DNA from: an uncultured Aquimarina sp.
Lineage (GTDB): Bacteria; Bacteroidota; Bacteroidia; Flavobacteriales; Flavobacteriaceae
Direction of reading: 5' to 3'
NCBI GenBank assembly: GCA_947495425.1
Contig: CANLYR010000003.1
Span: forward strand, 177,181 to 241,180
DNA length: 64,000 bases
In this document: positions 42,438 to 51,107 of the stretch, piece by piece
Numbering within the stretch: the stretch's first letter is position 1
How the letters are laid out: the number at the start of each line of letters is the position of its first letter
Notes under the pieces: model-generated
Told to the model about the DNA's origin: nothing
What the model saw: the letters and a program-made list of their open reading frames with translations, nothing else
Database searches by the model: none
Program-made: the position numbers and the translations under genes

Positions 42438-44801
42438 TTAATTTTTCGCTTTAAGCTGAACTTGTTTCTCTTTTTTACTTGCCAGTATGAGTAATGACGG
42501 TAGCAAGATGAAGTCTATAACAAGAGCGGCGATAATGATGATTAAGGTTATTCTGGCCATATAACTATTGAGCGCAAATGGCGAAGTAGATAGAATAGCA
42601 AATCCAGATACGAGAATAATTGTGGTTGTTACTAACGCTTTTCCCACCGTTTCAAAAGCGTATATCACAGCTTGTTTAGCATCATAACCCAACTCTCTAC
42701 GTGCTCGTAAAAATTTGCTCATAAAGTGTACGGTATCGTCAACGATGATTCCGAGGGTCATCCCAAAAACAATCACCATTCCAGTATTAATTTCTCCTTT
42801 ATACAGCCACCATAAGCCAAAGCCTACCAATACAGGAGCCACATTAGGTATGATACTCAGAAGTCCTAGTTTAAAGTTGCGCAAGGCTATCATTAAAATA
42901 ATGGAAATGAGTAGCAAAGCAACAATGTTTCCGTTGAACATACTATCTGCCTGACGGAAGCCGAGTTTAGAAAACATCAATGTTGGGCTTACACCTATGG
43001 CGTGCATTGATTCTGGAGTGTTTTCTTTAAGCCAGTTCTCCGCACGTTCAGTAAATGCTATCATTTCAACACTTGATGTATTTTCTAAGGTTGCTGTAAC
43101 TCGCGTTTCAGACTTATCTACATTGATTTGATTATTCAAATCCAGACCGAAGGGTAGCGAGAGTTCATAAAGCAATAAATACTGCGCAGCTTCTTCTCTG
43201 GAGTCTGGAATTCTGTAATAATTTTCGTTATCTCCGTGCATTGAGCGGTTAACCCTTCTGGCTACTTCACTAAAAGCATTGGTATGAATAACCTCAGGTT
43301 GCTCATTTAGCCAATTTTCAAAAGCGTTTAATTTTTTGAGATATTCTGGATTGTTGATACCACCGCTTTCTCCGCTTCCTACGGAAAACTCTACATTATA
43401 GAAGCCAGTAAGATTTTCATTAATGAAGTCACTGTCTTGTCTAAATTTTACTGAAGTATCAAAATACTCTACAAACTCATCGTTAAACACATTAAAAGTC
43501 GCTAGATAGGTAAGGACTCCAATGAACACTAAGGAGATTACTGAGAGACGAACAGGTTGTTTAACCACCCAATGACCAAAGCGCGTGTACCAGCTAGTTT
43601 CTCTGATAACATTTCTTGGTTCATCCTTAGATCTCTTCCTTTTCCATAGCGGCAAGATGGCCATAAACGCTGGAAGGAAGGTTGTTGAAAATAAGAATGC
43701 CATTGTCATTCCAAAAGCAACGATGTTTCCTAAATCCCAAAATGGTGGTACGTCTCCAAAGTTCATCGTTAGGAAACCTATTACCGTGGTAATACTGGTA
43801 ATGAAAACAGGCATAAAATTGAGTCGAATACTTTCAATAATGGCATCTTTCTTCTCGTACCCTTCATTACGTGCTTTCTGCAGATAAGTGATTAAAATAT
43901 GTATACTGTCTGCCACCGCCAGAGTTAGAATCATCGTTGGGAACACCGAGGAAGGAGGTGTTAACTTAATACCCATCAGACCTATAAATCCAAAAGCCGA
44001 CATCGCAGAAAACATAAAGACGAGCATCGTAGCCAGCATTGCAAAAATATTTCGCGTAAGCAAAAATGTAAGCAGTAATACCACAAGCACCATAAGCCCT
44101 ACAAGGGCAAAACCCTTTTCAGAATATTCAAAAAAGGCTGTATTTAACGGAACTAAACCAGTTGTATACACATCAAAGTTGTGGTACTTTTCTTGAAAAT
44201 CTGCCACCATCTTTCGCGTTGCTGCTGTAACCTCTGGTATTTCTACAGCACTATCCTTTCCAGGTAGCCGAACAGTGATATTTATGGCGGTGACACTTCC
44301 TTTATCATTGATAATTCTATCCACGAGTAACGGTTCTTTTAATGCTTTTTCCTTGATTGCAAGAATTTCAGCATCTGTTTTTGAACCTGACTCGTAAGAA
44401 AGGTCATCCACATACAAATCATCTTCTACAGCGCTTGTATGTTGAAAATTAGTGACTGCATCTACACGCGATGAGTAGGGTGTGTTCCAAGCCTCGGCAG
44501 TAAGCTCTTCTATGGCCACTAAATTTTCTCTGGTGAACACATTACCGTTTTTTGGAGCGAGAACTAAAACAATGTTGTCATCTTTGGTGTACTTATCTTG
44601 AAGGGCATCAAAGGCTTCTAATTCTGGATTCGACTCACTAAAAAAGACGTGATAATCACCATCAAACTGCATTTTCGCTTGAGAAGCAAGTCCGATTGCA
44701 AGGATTATGGATAAGATGAGCACTGGCCATCTGAATTTTATAATGAACTTTGCCCAGCGTGTGGCAAATGTAGGATCAGGTGGTTTGTTTATTTCGTTCA
44801 T
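42438..44801 (-). CDS. RND superfamily (MMPL/HpnN-type) hydrophobe exporter
   Basis: 787 residues, two symmetrical halves. Each half has one helix, a large periplasmic domain and five more helices: first helix at about 20-38 (IKFRWPVLILSIILAIGLA) and then GFALVGLMVLVVLLLTFLL onward; second half from about residue 410 and again MIALRNFKLGLLSIIPNVAP. Motifs GIKLTPPSSVFPTMILTLAVADSIHILI and GMTLGIIVDDTVHFMSKFL mark the proton-relay helix 4 of each half. Relatives move hopanoids, sterols, carotenoids or lipids. It is first of the exporter-LolA-barrel operon and carries an ECF-type promoter 130 bp upstream. Confidence 0.88.
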   Translation of the reverse strand: MNEINKPPDPTFATRWAKFIIKFRWPVLILSIILAIGLASQAKMQFDGDYHVFFSESNPELEAFDALQDKYTKDDNIVLVLAPKNGNVFTRENLVAIEELTAEAWNTPYSSRVDAVTNFQHTSAVEDDLYVDDLSYESGSKTDAEILAIKEKALKEPLLVDRIINDKGSVTAINITVRLPGKDSAVEIPEVTAATRKMVADFQEKYHNFDVYTTGLVPLNTAFFEYSEKGFALVGLMVLVVLLLTFLLTRNIFAMLATMLVFMFSAMSAFGFIGLMGIKLTPPSSVFPTMILTLAVADSIHILITYLQKARNEGYEKKDAIIESIRLNFMPVFITSITTVIGFLTMNFGDVPPFWDLGNIVAFGMTMAFLFSTTFLPAFMAILPLWKRKRSKDEPRNVIRETSWYTRFGHWVVKQPVRLSVISLVFIGVLTYLATFNVFNDEFVEYFDTSVKFRQDSDFINENLTGFYNVEFSVGSGESGGINNPEYLKKLNAFENWLNEQPEVIHTNAFSEVARRVNRSMHGDNENYYRIPDSREEAAQYLLLYELSLPFGLDLNNQINVDKSETRVTATLENTSSVEMIAFTERAENWLKENTPESMHAIGVSPTLMFSKLGFRQADSMFNGNIVALLLISIILMIALRNFKLGLLSIIPNVAPVLVGFGLWWLYKGEINTGMVIVFGMTLGIIVDDTVHFMSKFLRARRELGYDAKQAVIYAFETVGKALVTTTIILVSGFAILSTSPFALNSYMARITLIIIIAALVIDFILLPSLLILASKKEKQVQLKAKN

Positions 44802-44934
44802 TTTATTTTAAAATTAGTTTACTTTATATGTATGGTTATCAAAGCTGTATTATCTCTAAATGATTTCTTTGGAAGACTAAGTCAGATTGTTGGAGCATCA
44901 GTTTATCTATAAGTCTGCTGTTGGTATACTCATT

Positions 44935-44961
44935 AGATTCAGATTGAGCAATAGTGTGACA
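44935..44961 (-). promoter_or_regulatory. ECF-type promoter of the RND exporter operon
   Basis: On the minus strand TGTCACA (44961-44955), 16 nt, ATCTAAT. It begins 3 bp after the stop codon of the upstream lipoprotein gene, so the exporter has a promoter separate from that gene. Confidence 0.72.
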
Positions 44962-44963
44962 AC

Positions 44964-45863
44964 TTATTCTTCGGTAAGTTTTGAAAACCCTATAAATTCG
45001 ACATCTTCTAGTGGATAAAGTTTAGACTTATTAAAAGAGTCAAATTTGTAATCGCTTAGCGCGAAACTATACACTTTATTATTCAGCTTTTTTGGGCCTT
45101 TCAATTGAATTTGTATGTTGCTAGGCAAATAAGCACCTATACTTGTTTCTTTACGCTCATACCTTGCAGTAGCGTGTTGCATTCCTTTTGGCATTGGGAG
45201 AAAGAAATCATTAATAGTGACTTCTAAAAGGTCAATATGTTTAGTAGTAGGATTGATGTATACCAAGAATCTATCAAACTGCTTATTAGGTTCCTCTGAA
45301 CCCCAAGTGACATAAACTGTTTCAAAAGTTTGACCCTCTACTTCCTTTTTGCCTGTATACCTGATTATATCGGCATCTGGCAGATGCATCGGAGCTTCCA
45401 GCAGATAGTGATAGGTGGCCAGTCCCCAAATATATCTATCGTGTTCGTGTCTTTTGAGATAATCGCTACCGGCTTCTCTCTTATAACCTTCCCACGATTG
45501 GACTCCTTGTATAACACCTTCTTTTCTGCCTTCTTTGTATTCAACTTGCCCATCGAAGCTATTGGTCGCCAATCGAAGTTTAAGCTCCTTATTATTATTT
45601 CCGGGGAAAGCATTCATAGGCATTAATAACCAAATTCCTTTCCAATTGAACTTTGCATTGGCCTCATATACCTCGGTTTCTCCAAGTTTATCATAGCCCA
45701 TAGCATTCTTCGCTTCTATTAATAGTTCTTTACCTTTTTGTTCTGCGTTAGTGATGGCGTCAGTTTTTAACGCATCTGTTCTCAAATCGACTGCTTTACA
45801 CGAACCGAGAAGAACGGTTACGACTATTAAACTCAAAATTTTTAAACTTTTATTCATTTTCAT
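44964..45863 (-). CDS. lipoprotein of unknown function, LolA-like by context
   Basis: 299 residues. Lipobox VLLGSC. The body is beta-rich (EVYEANAKFNWKGIW, LKLRLATNSFDGQVEYKEG, DIIRYTGKKEVEGQTFETVYVTWGSEE), like outer-membrane lipoproteins with a half-barrel fold. It sits immediately before the exporter gene, so it may be a further carrier of the exported molecule. A TetR-type operator lies 13 bp upstream of its start. Confidence 0.65.
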   Translation of the reverse strand: MKMNKSLKILSLIVVTVLLGSCKAVDLRTDALKTDAITNAEQKGKELLIEAKNAMGYDKLGETEVYEANAKFNWKGIWLLMPMNAFPGNNNKELKLRLATNSFDGQVEYKEGRKEGVIQGVQSWEGYKREAGSDYLKRHEHDRYIWGLATYHYLLEAPMHLPDADIIRYTGKKEVEGQTFETVYVTWGSEEPNKQFDRFLVYINPTTKHIDLLEVTINDFFLPMPKGMQHATARYERKETSIGAYLPSNIQIQLKGPKKLNNKVYSFALSDYKFDSFNKSKLYPLEDVEFIGFSKLTEE

Positions 45864-45875
45864 ATTTAAATTAAT

Positions 45876-45891
45876 TAGACTGTTCTGTTTA
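45876..45891. promoter_or_regulatory. TetR-type operator upstream of the 44964 lipoprotein gene
   Basis: TAGACTGTTCTGTTTA, an imperfect dyad similar to the operators at 28873 and 29938. It lies between the lipoprotein gene and the upstream tetR gene. Confidence 0.5.
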
Positions 45892-45909
45892 TTTTATTAT
45901 GAAATTTTT

Positions 45910-46491
45910 TTAAGTCTCAATAAATTTGAAAGTCATTTCGAACCAAATGTCCATATAGACGCGATTTTTTGTGACTTTTGTTCGGGCTAAAACTCCGTAA
46001 AACCCAGCGTGCATATATTCGGCTAATTCAAGCGCCGAGAAGTTTTTAGTAATTTCTCCTGCATCTTGTCCTTTAGTAATTTCCATAGCCAGAACATTTA
46101 ACCAGCCCACAAAATGAAGATTTGCCTCTGCGCCTATCACATCACTACGGTGACCAACCTCCACACTCATATTATTCACCAAGCAACCTCCGCTGTATTT
46201 ATCTTCCTCGTTCAAATTCATCATAAAGGAGTAGAAAGACTTCAAGCACTCTATAGGCGATAGGTCGCAATTTTCAAAGAAATCCTCCATCCAGCATTTA
46301 TTATTCTCACCATATTGGTGGATTACCTGCTGGGCAAAATCTTCTTTGGATTCAAAGAAGTTATAGAAAGAACCCTTTGGAATACCAGACTCTTTCAAAA
46401 TTTGATTGATGCCTACATTGTGATAACCATTTATACGAAATACTTCGTATCCTACTTTTAAGATATCTTCTTTGTTATGTTTGTAACCCAT
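45910..46491 (-). CDS. TetR family transcriptional regulator
   Basis: 193 residues. The HTH is QILKESGIPKGSFYNFFESKEDF; the C-terminal domain (YSGGCLVNNMSVEVGH) is like that of the 29345 regulator, of which it is a paralogue with the same length. It precedes the 44964 lipoprotein gene on the same strand and is likely to control that gene and the adjacent exporter cluster. A dyad TTAGACCA / TGGTTTAA lies 32 bp upstream of its start. Confidence 0.88.
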   Translation of the reverse strand: MGYKHNKEDILKVGYEVFRINGYHNVGINQILKESGIPKGSFYNFFESKEDFAQQVIHQYGENNKCWMEDFFENCDLSPIECLKSFYSFMMNLNEEDKYSGGCLVNNMSVEVGHRSDVIGAEANLHFVGWLNVLAMEITKGQDAGEITKNFSALELAEYMHAGFYGVLARTKVTKNRVYMDIWFEMTFKFIET

Positions 46492-46522
46492 ATCGAGGGC
46501 AAATATATAAATTATTTTTAAA

Positions 46523-46540
46523 TTAGACCAAATGGTTTAA
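46523..46540. promoter_or_regulatory. TetR-type operator upstream of the 45910 tetR
   Basis: TTAGACCA-AA-TGGTTTAA, an inverted repeat with one mismatch per arm, 32 bp upstream of the regulator's start codon. Confidence 0.6.
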
Positions 46541-47137
46541 TTTTATTAAAAAATTTAATACTTTGTCTAATGGATCATCTGACTTTTTAAGTATACAATT
46601 AGCTTGATAGTCACTAGTGGTTTTTAAATCGCTATTCCGATATAGTTTCTAAATGCTTTTTGCATAGTCAAACAAAGTAAGACTTGATGCGGGTTTGTAA
46701 ATATTTCTTTTAATTTGCCTTGTAGATAAATCAGTATTTTCACTTTGTAGGTTCATTAACCCTTTGCGGACCTGAAATAATCTTGAAGATAATAGGCTAA
46801 TTAGATTGTCTGCATCCGGATTGGATTTGTTGACTTTCAAATTTTGTTATCCCAGTCTTCAAGGTCTATATAGTGACCGATAGGCTTTTTTTGTACAAAA
46901 GTGATATGGTATTGAATGATTTTTCTCTTTCTCCTATTACAACATTGCGCTCTATTTTGGTAGATACACTATAGGTAAAATTCGAAAAAGATAAATCAGT
47001 CGCTATCAGTTCAATATCTAGTAATCTAGGTTTATAAAGTTGATGTTAATAGTTAGATTTTGTTTCTAATTTTTTATGACCTCTGATATTTTATCGTAAT
47101 TTGCTGTAAAGTTGTAACATATAAATTATAATGTTGC

Positions 47138-47191
47138 AACTACAATTTATTGCCTTTTAGCAGTTTGCGCCACTTTTTCAAAATGCACAAC
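47138..47191. repeat. 54-bp dispersed repeat, copy A
   Basis: Matches 50 of 54 bases with the reverse complement of 63928-63981. It contains the small hairpin TGCCTTTTAGCA and ends AAATGCACAAC. Confidence 0.7.
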
Positions 47192-47369
47192 ACGGTAACT
47201 TTCTCATTTTTAAAAAAGGAATGGAAAACATTAGTAAACAATTTCTAGGCAAGGCTAAAAAGGCATTCTAAAATAAAAGGTAAAATGTCGAGGCTAGCCT
47301 GGTATTTAAATCTCGATGACCATGCACAATCTTTTAACTAAGGTAGAGTAATAATATCAAAATTATATC

Positions 47370-48749
47370 ATGAAAAAATACGATCATATCATTCTTGGAA
47401 CCGGACAAGCAACAGGGACATTATTAGGAAAACTTATAGAAACAGGTGACACTATAGCGGTAATCGAAAAAGGAAAAGTTGGAGGAAGCTGTGTCAATTA
47501 TGGTTGTACCCCTACTAAGACCTTGGTTGCAAGTGCACGTGCTCTACACTTGGCAAGGCGAGGTTCTGAATTTGGTTTTAAGACAGGTGAAATAGAAATT
47601 AATTATCCTGTAATGCGTGAGCGTATGAATAAAATACGTAATGGTAATAGCGATGGAATGAAAAAATGGTTAGAAAACACCACTAATATTGATTTCTACC
47701 CCGCCAAAGGAATGTTCATCGATAACAAAACTTTAGAAGTAGACAATAAAGAGATAACAGGAGACAACATTTATATCAATACCGGAACTCGACCTAGAAT
47801 ACCGAATATTAATGGTATTGAGAATGTGAACTGGATGGATAGTGCAAAGCTATTGGATAAACCAAACTTACCCAATCATCTCATAATACTTGGGGGCGGT
47901 TATATTGGAGCAGAATTTTCACAAATTTATAAGAGGTTTGGTTGTGAGATTACTATCGTACAACGTGCAGAGCAATTAATGCCTAGAGAAGATAATGATG
48001 TAGCTGATGCCATCAAAGACATCTTAATTGAAGAAGGTATCAATATCATTTTTGGTGCTGAGGCAACATCGATATCTGAGGATGAGAGTGGCATACAACT
48101 TACTGTAGAAAAAAATGGTAGAGAACAAATTATTAAAGGCTCAGATATTCTTGTGGCTATTGGACGTCTCCCAAATAGTGACGCTATAGGATTAGAAAAC
48201 ACTTCTATTATTACTGATAAAAGAGGATACATCAAAGTAGATGACTACTGCAAAACTGGTATTGAGGGTGTTTTTGCTCTTGGAGACATTAATGGAGAAG
48301 GTGCTTTTACTCACACTTCCGTAAACGATGCAGAAATTGTATTAAATTATCTCTTTGGTGGAGTTCGCAAGATTTCCCAGAGAATTCCTATTTATGGTTT
48401 GTTTACAGATCCACCATTGGGCAGGGTAGGAATGAGTGAAAAAGAAGCTTTGGCTTCTGGAAAAAATGTTTTGAAAGCTACATATCCCTTAAGTAAAATA
48501 GGGAGAGCCAAAGAAATGGCAGAGACTAAGGGATTTGCTAAGCTATTGGTAGACGGCGATACAGATTTAATACTAGGAGGTTCAATTTTGGGGATCAATG
48601 GCGACGAAATCATTAATATGTTTGCTGCAATAATGCATAGCGGTATAGAATGCAGAAATTACCGTAGTGTAGTTCTGGTACACCCAACCGTTTCAGAGCT
48701 CATGCCTTGGATGCTAGACGGGATCAAAGAGGTAATGGATCAAAGTTAA
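47370..48749 (+). CDS. mercuric reductase-like pyridine nucleotide-disulfide oxidoreductase
   Basis: 459 residues. FAD site ILGTGQATGTLLGKL, redox-active disulfide GGSCVNYGCTPTK, NAD site ILGGGYIGAEF, second FAD motif GVFALGDING, and a C-terminal HPTVSELMPWM interface segment. It lacks both the N-terminal heavy-metal domain and the C-terminal Cys pair of true mercuric reductase, so it is a class I FAD disulfide oxidoreductase of uncertain substrate (thiol or quinone). It stands alone with a strong terminator. Confidence 0.8.
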   Translation: MKKYDHIILGTGQATGTLLGKLIETGDTIAVIEKGKVGGSCVNYGCTPTKTLVASARALHLARRGSEFGFKTGEIEINYPVMRERMNKIRNGNSDGMKKWLENTTNIDFYPAKGMFIDNKTLEVDNKEITGDNIYINTGTRPRIPNINGIENVNWMDSAKLLDKPNLPNHLIILGGGYIGAEFSQIYKRFGCEITIVQRAEQLMPREDNDVADAIKDILIEEGINIIFGAEATSISEDESGIQLTVEKNGREQIIKGSDILVAIGRLPNSDAIGLENTSIITDKRGYIKVDDYCKTGIEGVFALGDINGEGAFTHTSVNDAEIVLNYLFGGVRKISQRIPIYGLFTDPPLGRVGMSEKEALASGKNVLKATYPLSKIGRAKEMAETKGFAKLLVDGDTDLILGGSILGINGDEIINMFAAIMHSGIECRNYRSVVLVHPTVSELMPWMLDGIKEVMDQS

Positions 48750-48812
48750 GATAGTAGTATTCCCTATGATTCCTTCCAAAAAATATTGTTCATTCGGTTT
48801 AGATCTGAATAA

Positions 48813-48849
48813 AAATGAGGCGTCTAATACCTATTAGATCGCCTCATTT
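48813..48849 (+). terminator. terminator between 47370 and the carbonic anhydrase gene
   Basis: Arms AAATGAGGCG-TCTAAT and ATTAGA-CGCCTCATTT (one bulge) with loop ACCT; it may act for both convergent genes. Confidence 0.7.
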
Positions 48850-48956
48850 GGATTTAGATACAAAATATTGTGTTCTCTATTCTTGTTTAAAACTAGAATA
48901 GTAATTTAGTCTTTGATAGTCAAAACACAAGGTAATATATATTAAATATTCTACAT

Positions 48957-49730
48957 TTAGTCCTTGTTAAAAGTAACCTTTCCGCTCTCCATATCATAGA
49001 CTGCTGAGACAATAACAATATCACCTTTGTCCTCCATTTCTGACATTGTTGGAGAAGCTTCTCGTATATTTTTAACCGTTCGCATCGCATTGTTGGTAAT
49101 CACTTCATTTGTAAATGCTGTGTTCTTAGAACTTTGCTCACCCTCTACTTTAGTTTCTTCAACAGCAGGTTGAATTTCTTCCATCAAATCTGCCAGAGAA
49201 TTCATATTCATAGATCGTGCATCTACTTTATCAATAGTAGACTTTACTGCGCCACAAGCAGTATGACCCATTACGATAACTACCTTCGAGCCAGCTACTG
49301 CTGTCGCAAACTCCATCGAACCTACAATATCCTTGTTTTCAATATTTCCGGCTACACGGGCAACAAAAATATCACCTATTCCCAAATCAAAAACATCCTC
49401 GACAGGAACGCGGCTATCGACACATGATAGCACTATCGCTTTTGGAAACTGACCAATCATCGCCTTTCTACGTTGTGCCGAATGGTCACGACGTGTGAGG
49501 TTGTTATTAACAAAATTTTCATTCCCCTTTTTTAGGCGTCCGATTATTTCTTGAGGTGTCATTCCTGCTTGTTCTTCTGCGGTTAGAATACTTTCAACAG
49601 GCTTTTCAATTTCTTGAGCTTGATTTTCTGTAGTTATTGTATTCGCGCTTGTATCTTTGCTTTTTTCTTGACATGATACTGTTAAAACTAAAACTGCGAT
49701 TGCAAATAATTGTAATAAGATTTTTTTCAT
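48957..49730 (-). CDS. exported beta-carbonic anhydrase lipoprotein
   Basis: 257 residues. A lipobox (TVSCQEK) is followed by a linker and a beta-class carbonic anhydrase: zinc ligands in SCVDSRVPVE and GHTACGAVKS, with the DLGIGDIFVARVAGNI block. It interconverts CO2 and bicarbonate. Beta carbonic anhydrases are usually cytoplasmic; here a lipid anchor places it in the periplasm. It is followed 18 bp later by the DUF2490 gene? No: the DUF2490 gene lies upstream on the same strand, 18 bp away, so the two are probably co-transcribed. Confidence 0.88.
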   Translation of the reverse strand: MKKILLQLFAIAVLVLTVSCQEKSKDTSANTITTENQAQEIEKPVESILTAEEQAGMTPQEIIGRLKKGNENFVNNNLTRRDHSAQRRKAMIGQFPKAIVLSCVDSRVPVEDVFDLGIGDIFVARVAGNIENKDIVGSMEFATAVAGSKVVIVMGHTACGAVKSTIDKVDARSMNMNSLADLMEEIQPAVEETKVEGEQSSKNTAFTNEVITNNAMRTVKNIREASPTMSEMEDKGDIVIVSAVYDMESGKVTFNKD

Positions 49731-49748
49731 TTGTTCTATAGTTTAAAT

Positions 49749-50447
49749 TTAAAATGTATGGTGCAGGCTAAATTGTAATTGCCCTTTTTGCCAGTTTGCG
49801 GTGGTTTGCTCCATCCACCCTAACTGAAACCTTAACGTATTGTTGATAGCATAGCCCAAACCTAGATAAGTTCGGTTTCGATCAAAAAATTGAACATTAC
49901 GACCATCACCAATATTGCGTTCCCCATTAATGAAGATTTCATTATAAAATGCCATATAATAGGTGTTCTTTATCAAAGTCGCATTATTGAAAGGTATATT
50001 CATAAAAAGATTGTAACGGTATCGCGTCCTGAAATCCTGATCTTCAACCCATCTTTGTTCATAACGAAAGCGGTGGGTTATTAATAATCTTTTCAAAAGT
50101 GTGTTGGAGAACAACGCCTCTTGGTAGATACGATTTTCAAGTACCGGATTGTCAATTTCAGTACCAAACTGCCCTGTTGAAATATTGGCATATCCTAACG
50201 TAAACTTAACTCCAGAATCCTTTGGAGTATATGTGATGCCAGAACGTAGTAAAAGTTGTTCCCTATCACCCAGACCTCGCCAATCACGATATTGCAAGTC
50301 TCCTTGTACTCCCCAATTAGATTCTTTAAAAGTAGTATTGAAAAAATACATATACCAAGCACCTAATTGGTCTTCATCAGGTCCTTGTGCTTTGCATTCT
50401 ACTATAGCAAAAAAGATAAGGACTAAAAATAGTAAGGTTTTTTTCAT
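49749..50447 (-). CDS. DUF2490 outer-membrane protein
   Basis: 232 residues from ATG 50447 (MKKTLLFLVLIFFAIVECKAQ); the upstream open frame is ignored because the signal peptide starts here. The mature part (DQLGAWYMYFFNTTFKESNWGVQGDLQYRDW, then LRSGITYTPK and TRYRYNLFMNIPFNN) is the DUF2490 beta-barrel, ending in an aromatic residue (SLHHTF). Function unknown. First gene of the unit with the carbonic anhydrase. Confidence 0.8.
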   Translation of the reverse strand: MKKTLLFLVLIFFAIVECKAQGPDEDQLGAWYMYFFNTTFKESNWGVQGDLQYRDWRGLGDREQLLLRSGITYTPKDSGVKFTLGYANISTGQFGTEIDNPVLENRIYQEALFSNTLLKRLLITHRFRYEQRWVEDQDFRTRYRYNLFMNIPFNNATLIKNTYYMAFYNEIFINGERNIGDGRNVQFFDRNRTYLGLGYAINNTLRFQLGWMEQTTANWQKGQLQFSLHHTF

Positions 50448-51107
50448 ATTGTTTAATGTTATCTTTAAAAAACTAAACAAATATAATATTCCAAAACCTT
50501 TATAACGTATGTTTAACAAATATTTAATAGTAATACTTTTATAATTAAAAGTGTTACTATTTTAAAATATTAGATTTCAATAAACATGTTACTCAAGTGC
50601 CTTACTAATGAGAAGCGCAGACGCTTCTAGATTCAAAATTTTCAATATTTTTTATATAACGTGAGAATTTGACTTCTTCTAAAAGCAATCAAAAATAAAC
50701 ACTCGATAATTAGTTTGGAATCTTTTTAGTTCAGGCGCAAAGGATGTACCATACTTTTGCTGTAACTTCTCGCCATGCAAGAATCGTTGTATGCAATGGC
50801 ATCAATATATTTAATCTGAAGAGGATTGAACTTTTTAAGAAGTTTCTAAAAAGTTCTCTAATTTGATGAATTGATATGAAACAATTGATCAATAATATTT
50901 TGCCTGTGTTATCAATAAACGATTAGGTATTATTTTTCTTATTAAAACCATATAATATTTGGCTTTTATCTTTTTGTATAGCATAAGATAAGTAATCTTT
51001 TATTAATACAAACAGCCCAATAATTACATGGCTATTTTAATAAACAAGTATAATTTTGATATTAAAAAAACCTGCAAAAAAGGGCTGTCTGAGAGGGGAA
51101 ATCTATG
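50448..51107. other. 660-bp AT-rich region without a gene
   Basis: Between two minus-strand genes. One short hairpin (GAAGCG-CAGA-CGCTTC, about 50612-50627) is visible. No ORF or clear promoter pair was found. Confidence 0.35.

Larger units (their letters stand above)
46492..47369. other. 878-bp region without a confident gene
   Basis: Contains the tetR operator (46523-46540), a doubtful 63-codon minus frame at 46649-46840, a hairpin (GTTGTAACAT / ATGTTGCAAC, 47111-47140, one mismatch) and a 54-bp repeat (47138-47191) that recurs inverted at 63928-63981. The rest is AT-rich and unassigned; it may hold a decayed gene. Confidence 0.4.

Noticed and set aside
25302..46491. Flexirubin, carotenoid or hopanoid biosynthesis cluster
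   Set aside because: The RND and LolA-like genes suggested it, but no ketosynthase, acyl carrier protein, terpene synthase or squalene-hopene cyclase gene is present.
46649..46840. 63-codon minus-strand ORF
   Set aside because: No similarity recognised, no clear ribosome site or promoter, and composition like random AT-rich sequence. Not called as a gene.
47111..47191. Integron attC site
   Set aside because: The hairpin and AAATGCACAAC/GTTGTGCATTT ends invite the idea, but core R-box sequences do not match well and no integron integrase is in the window. Left as a dispersed repeat.
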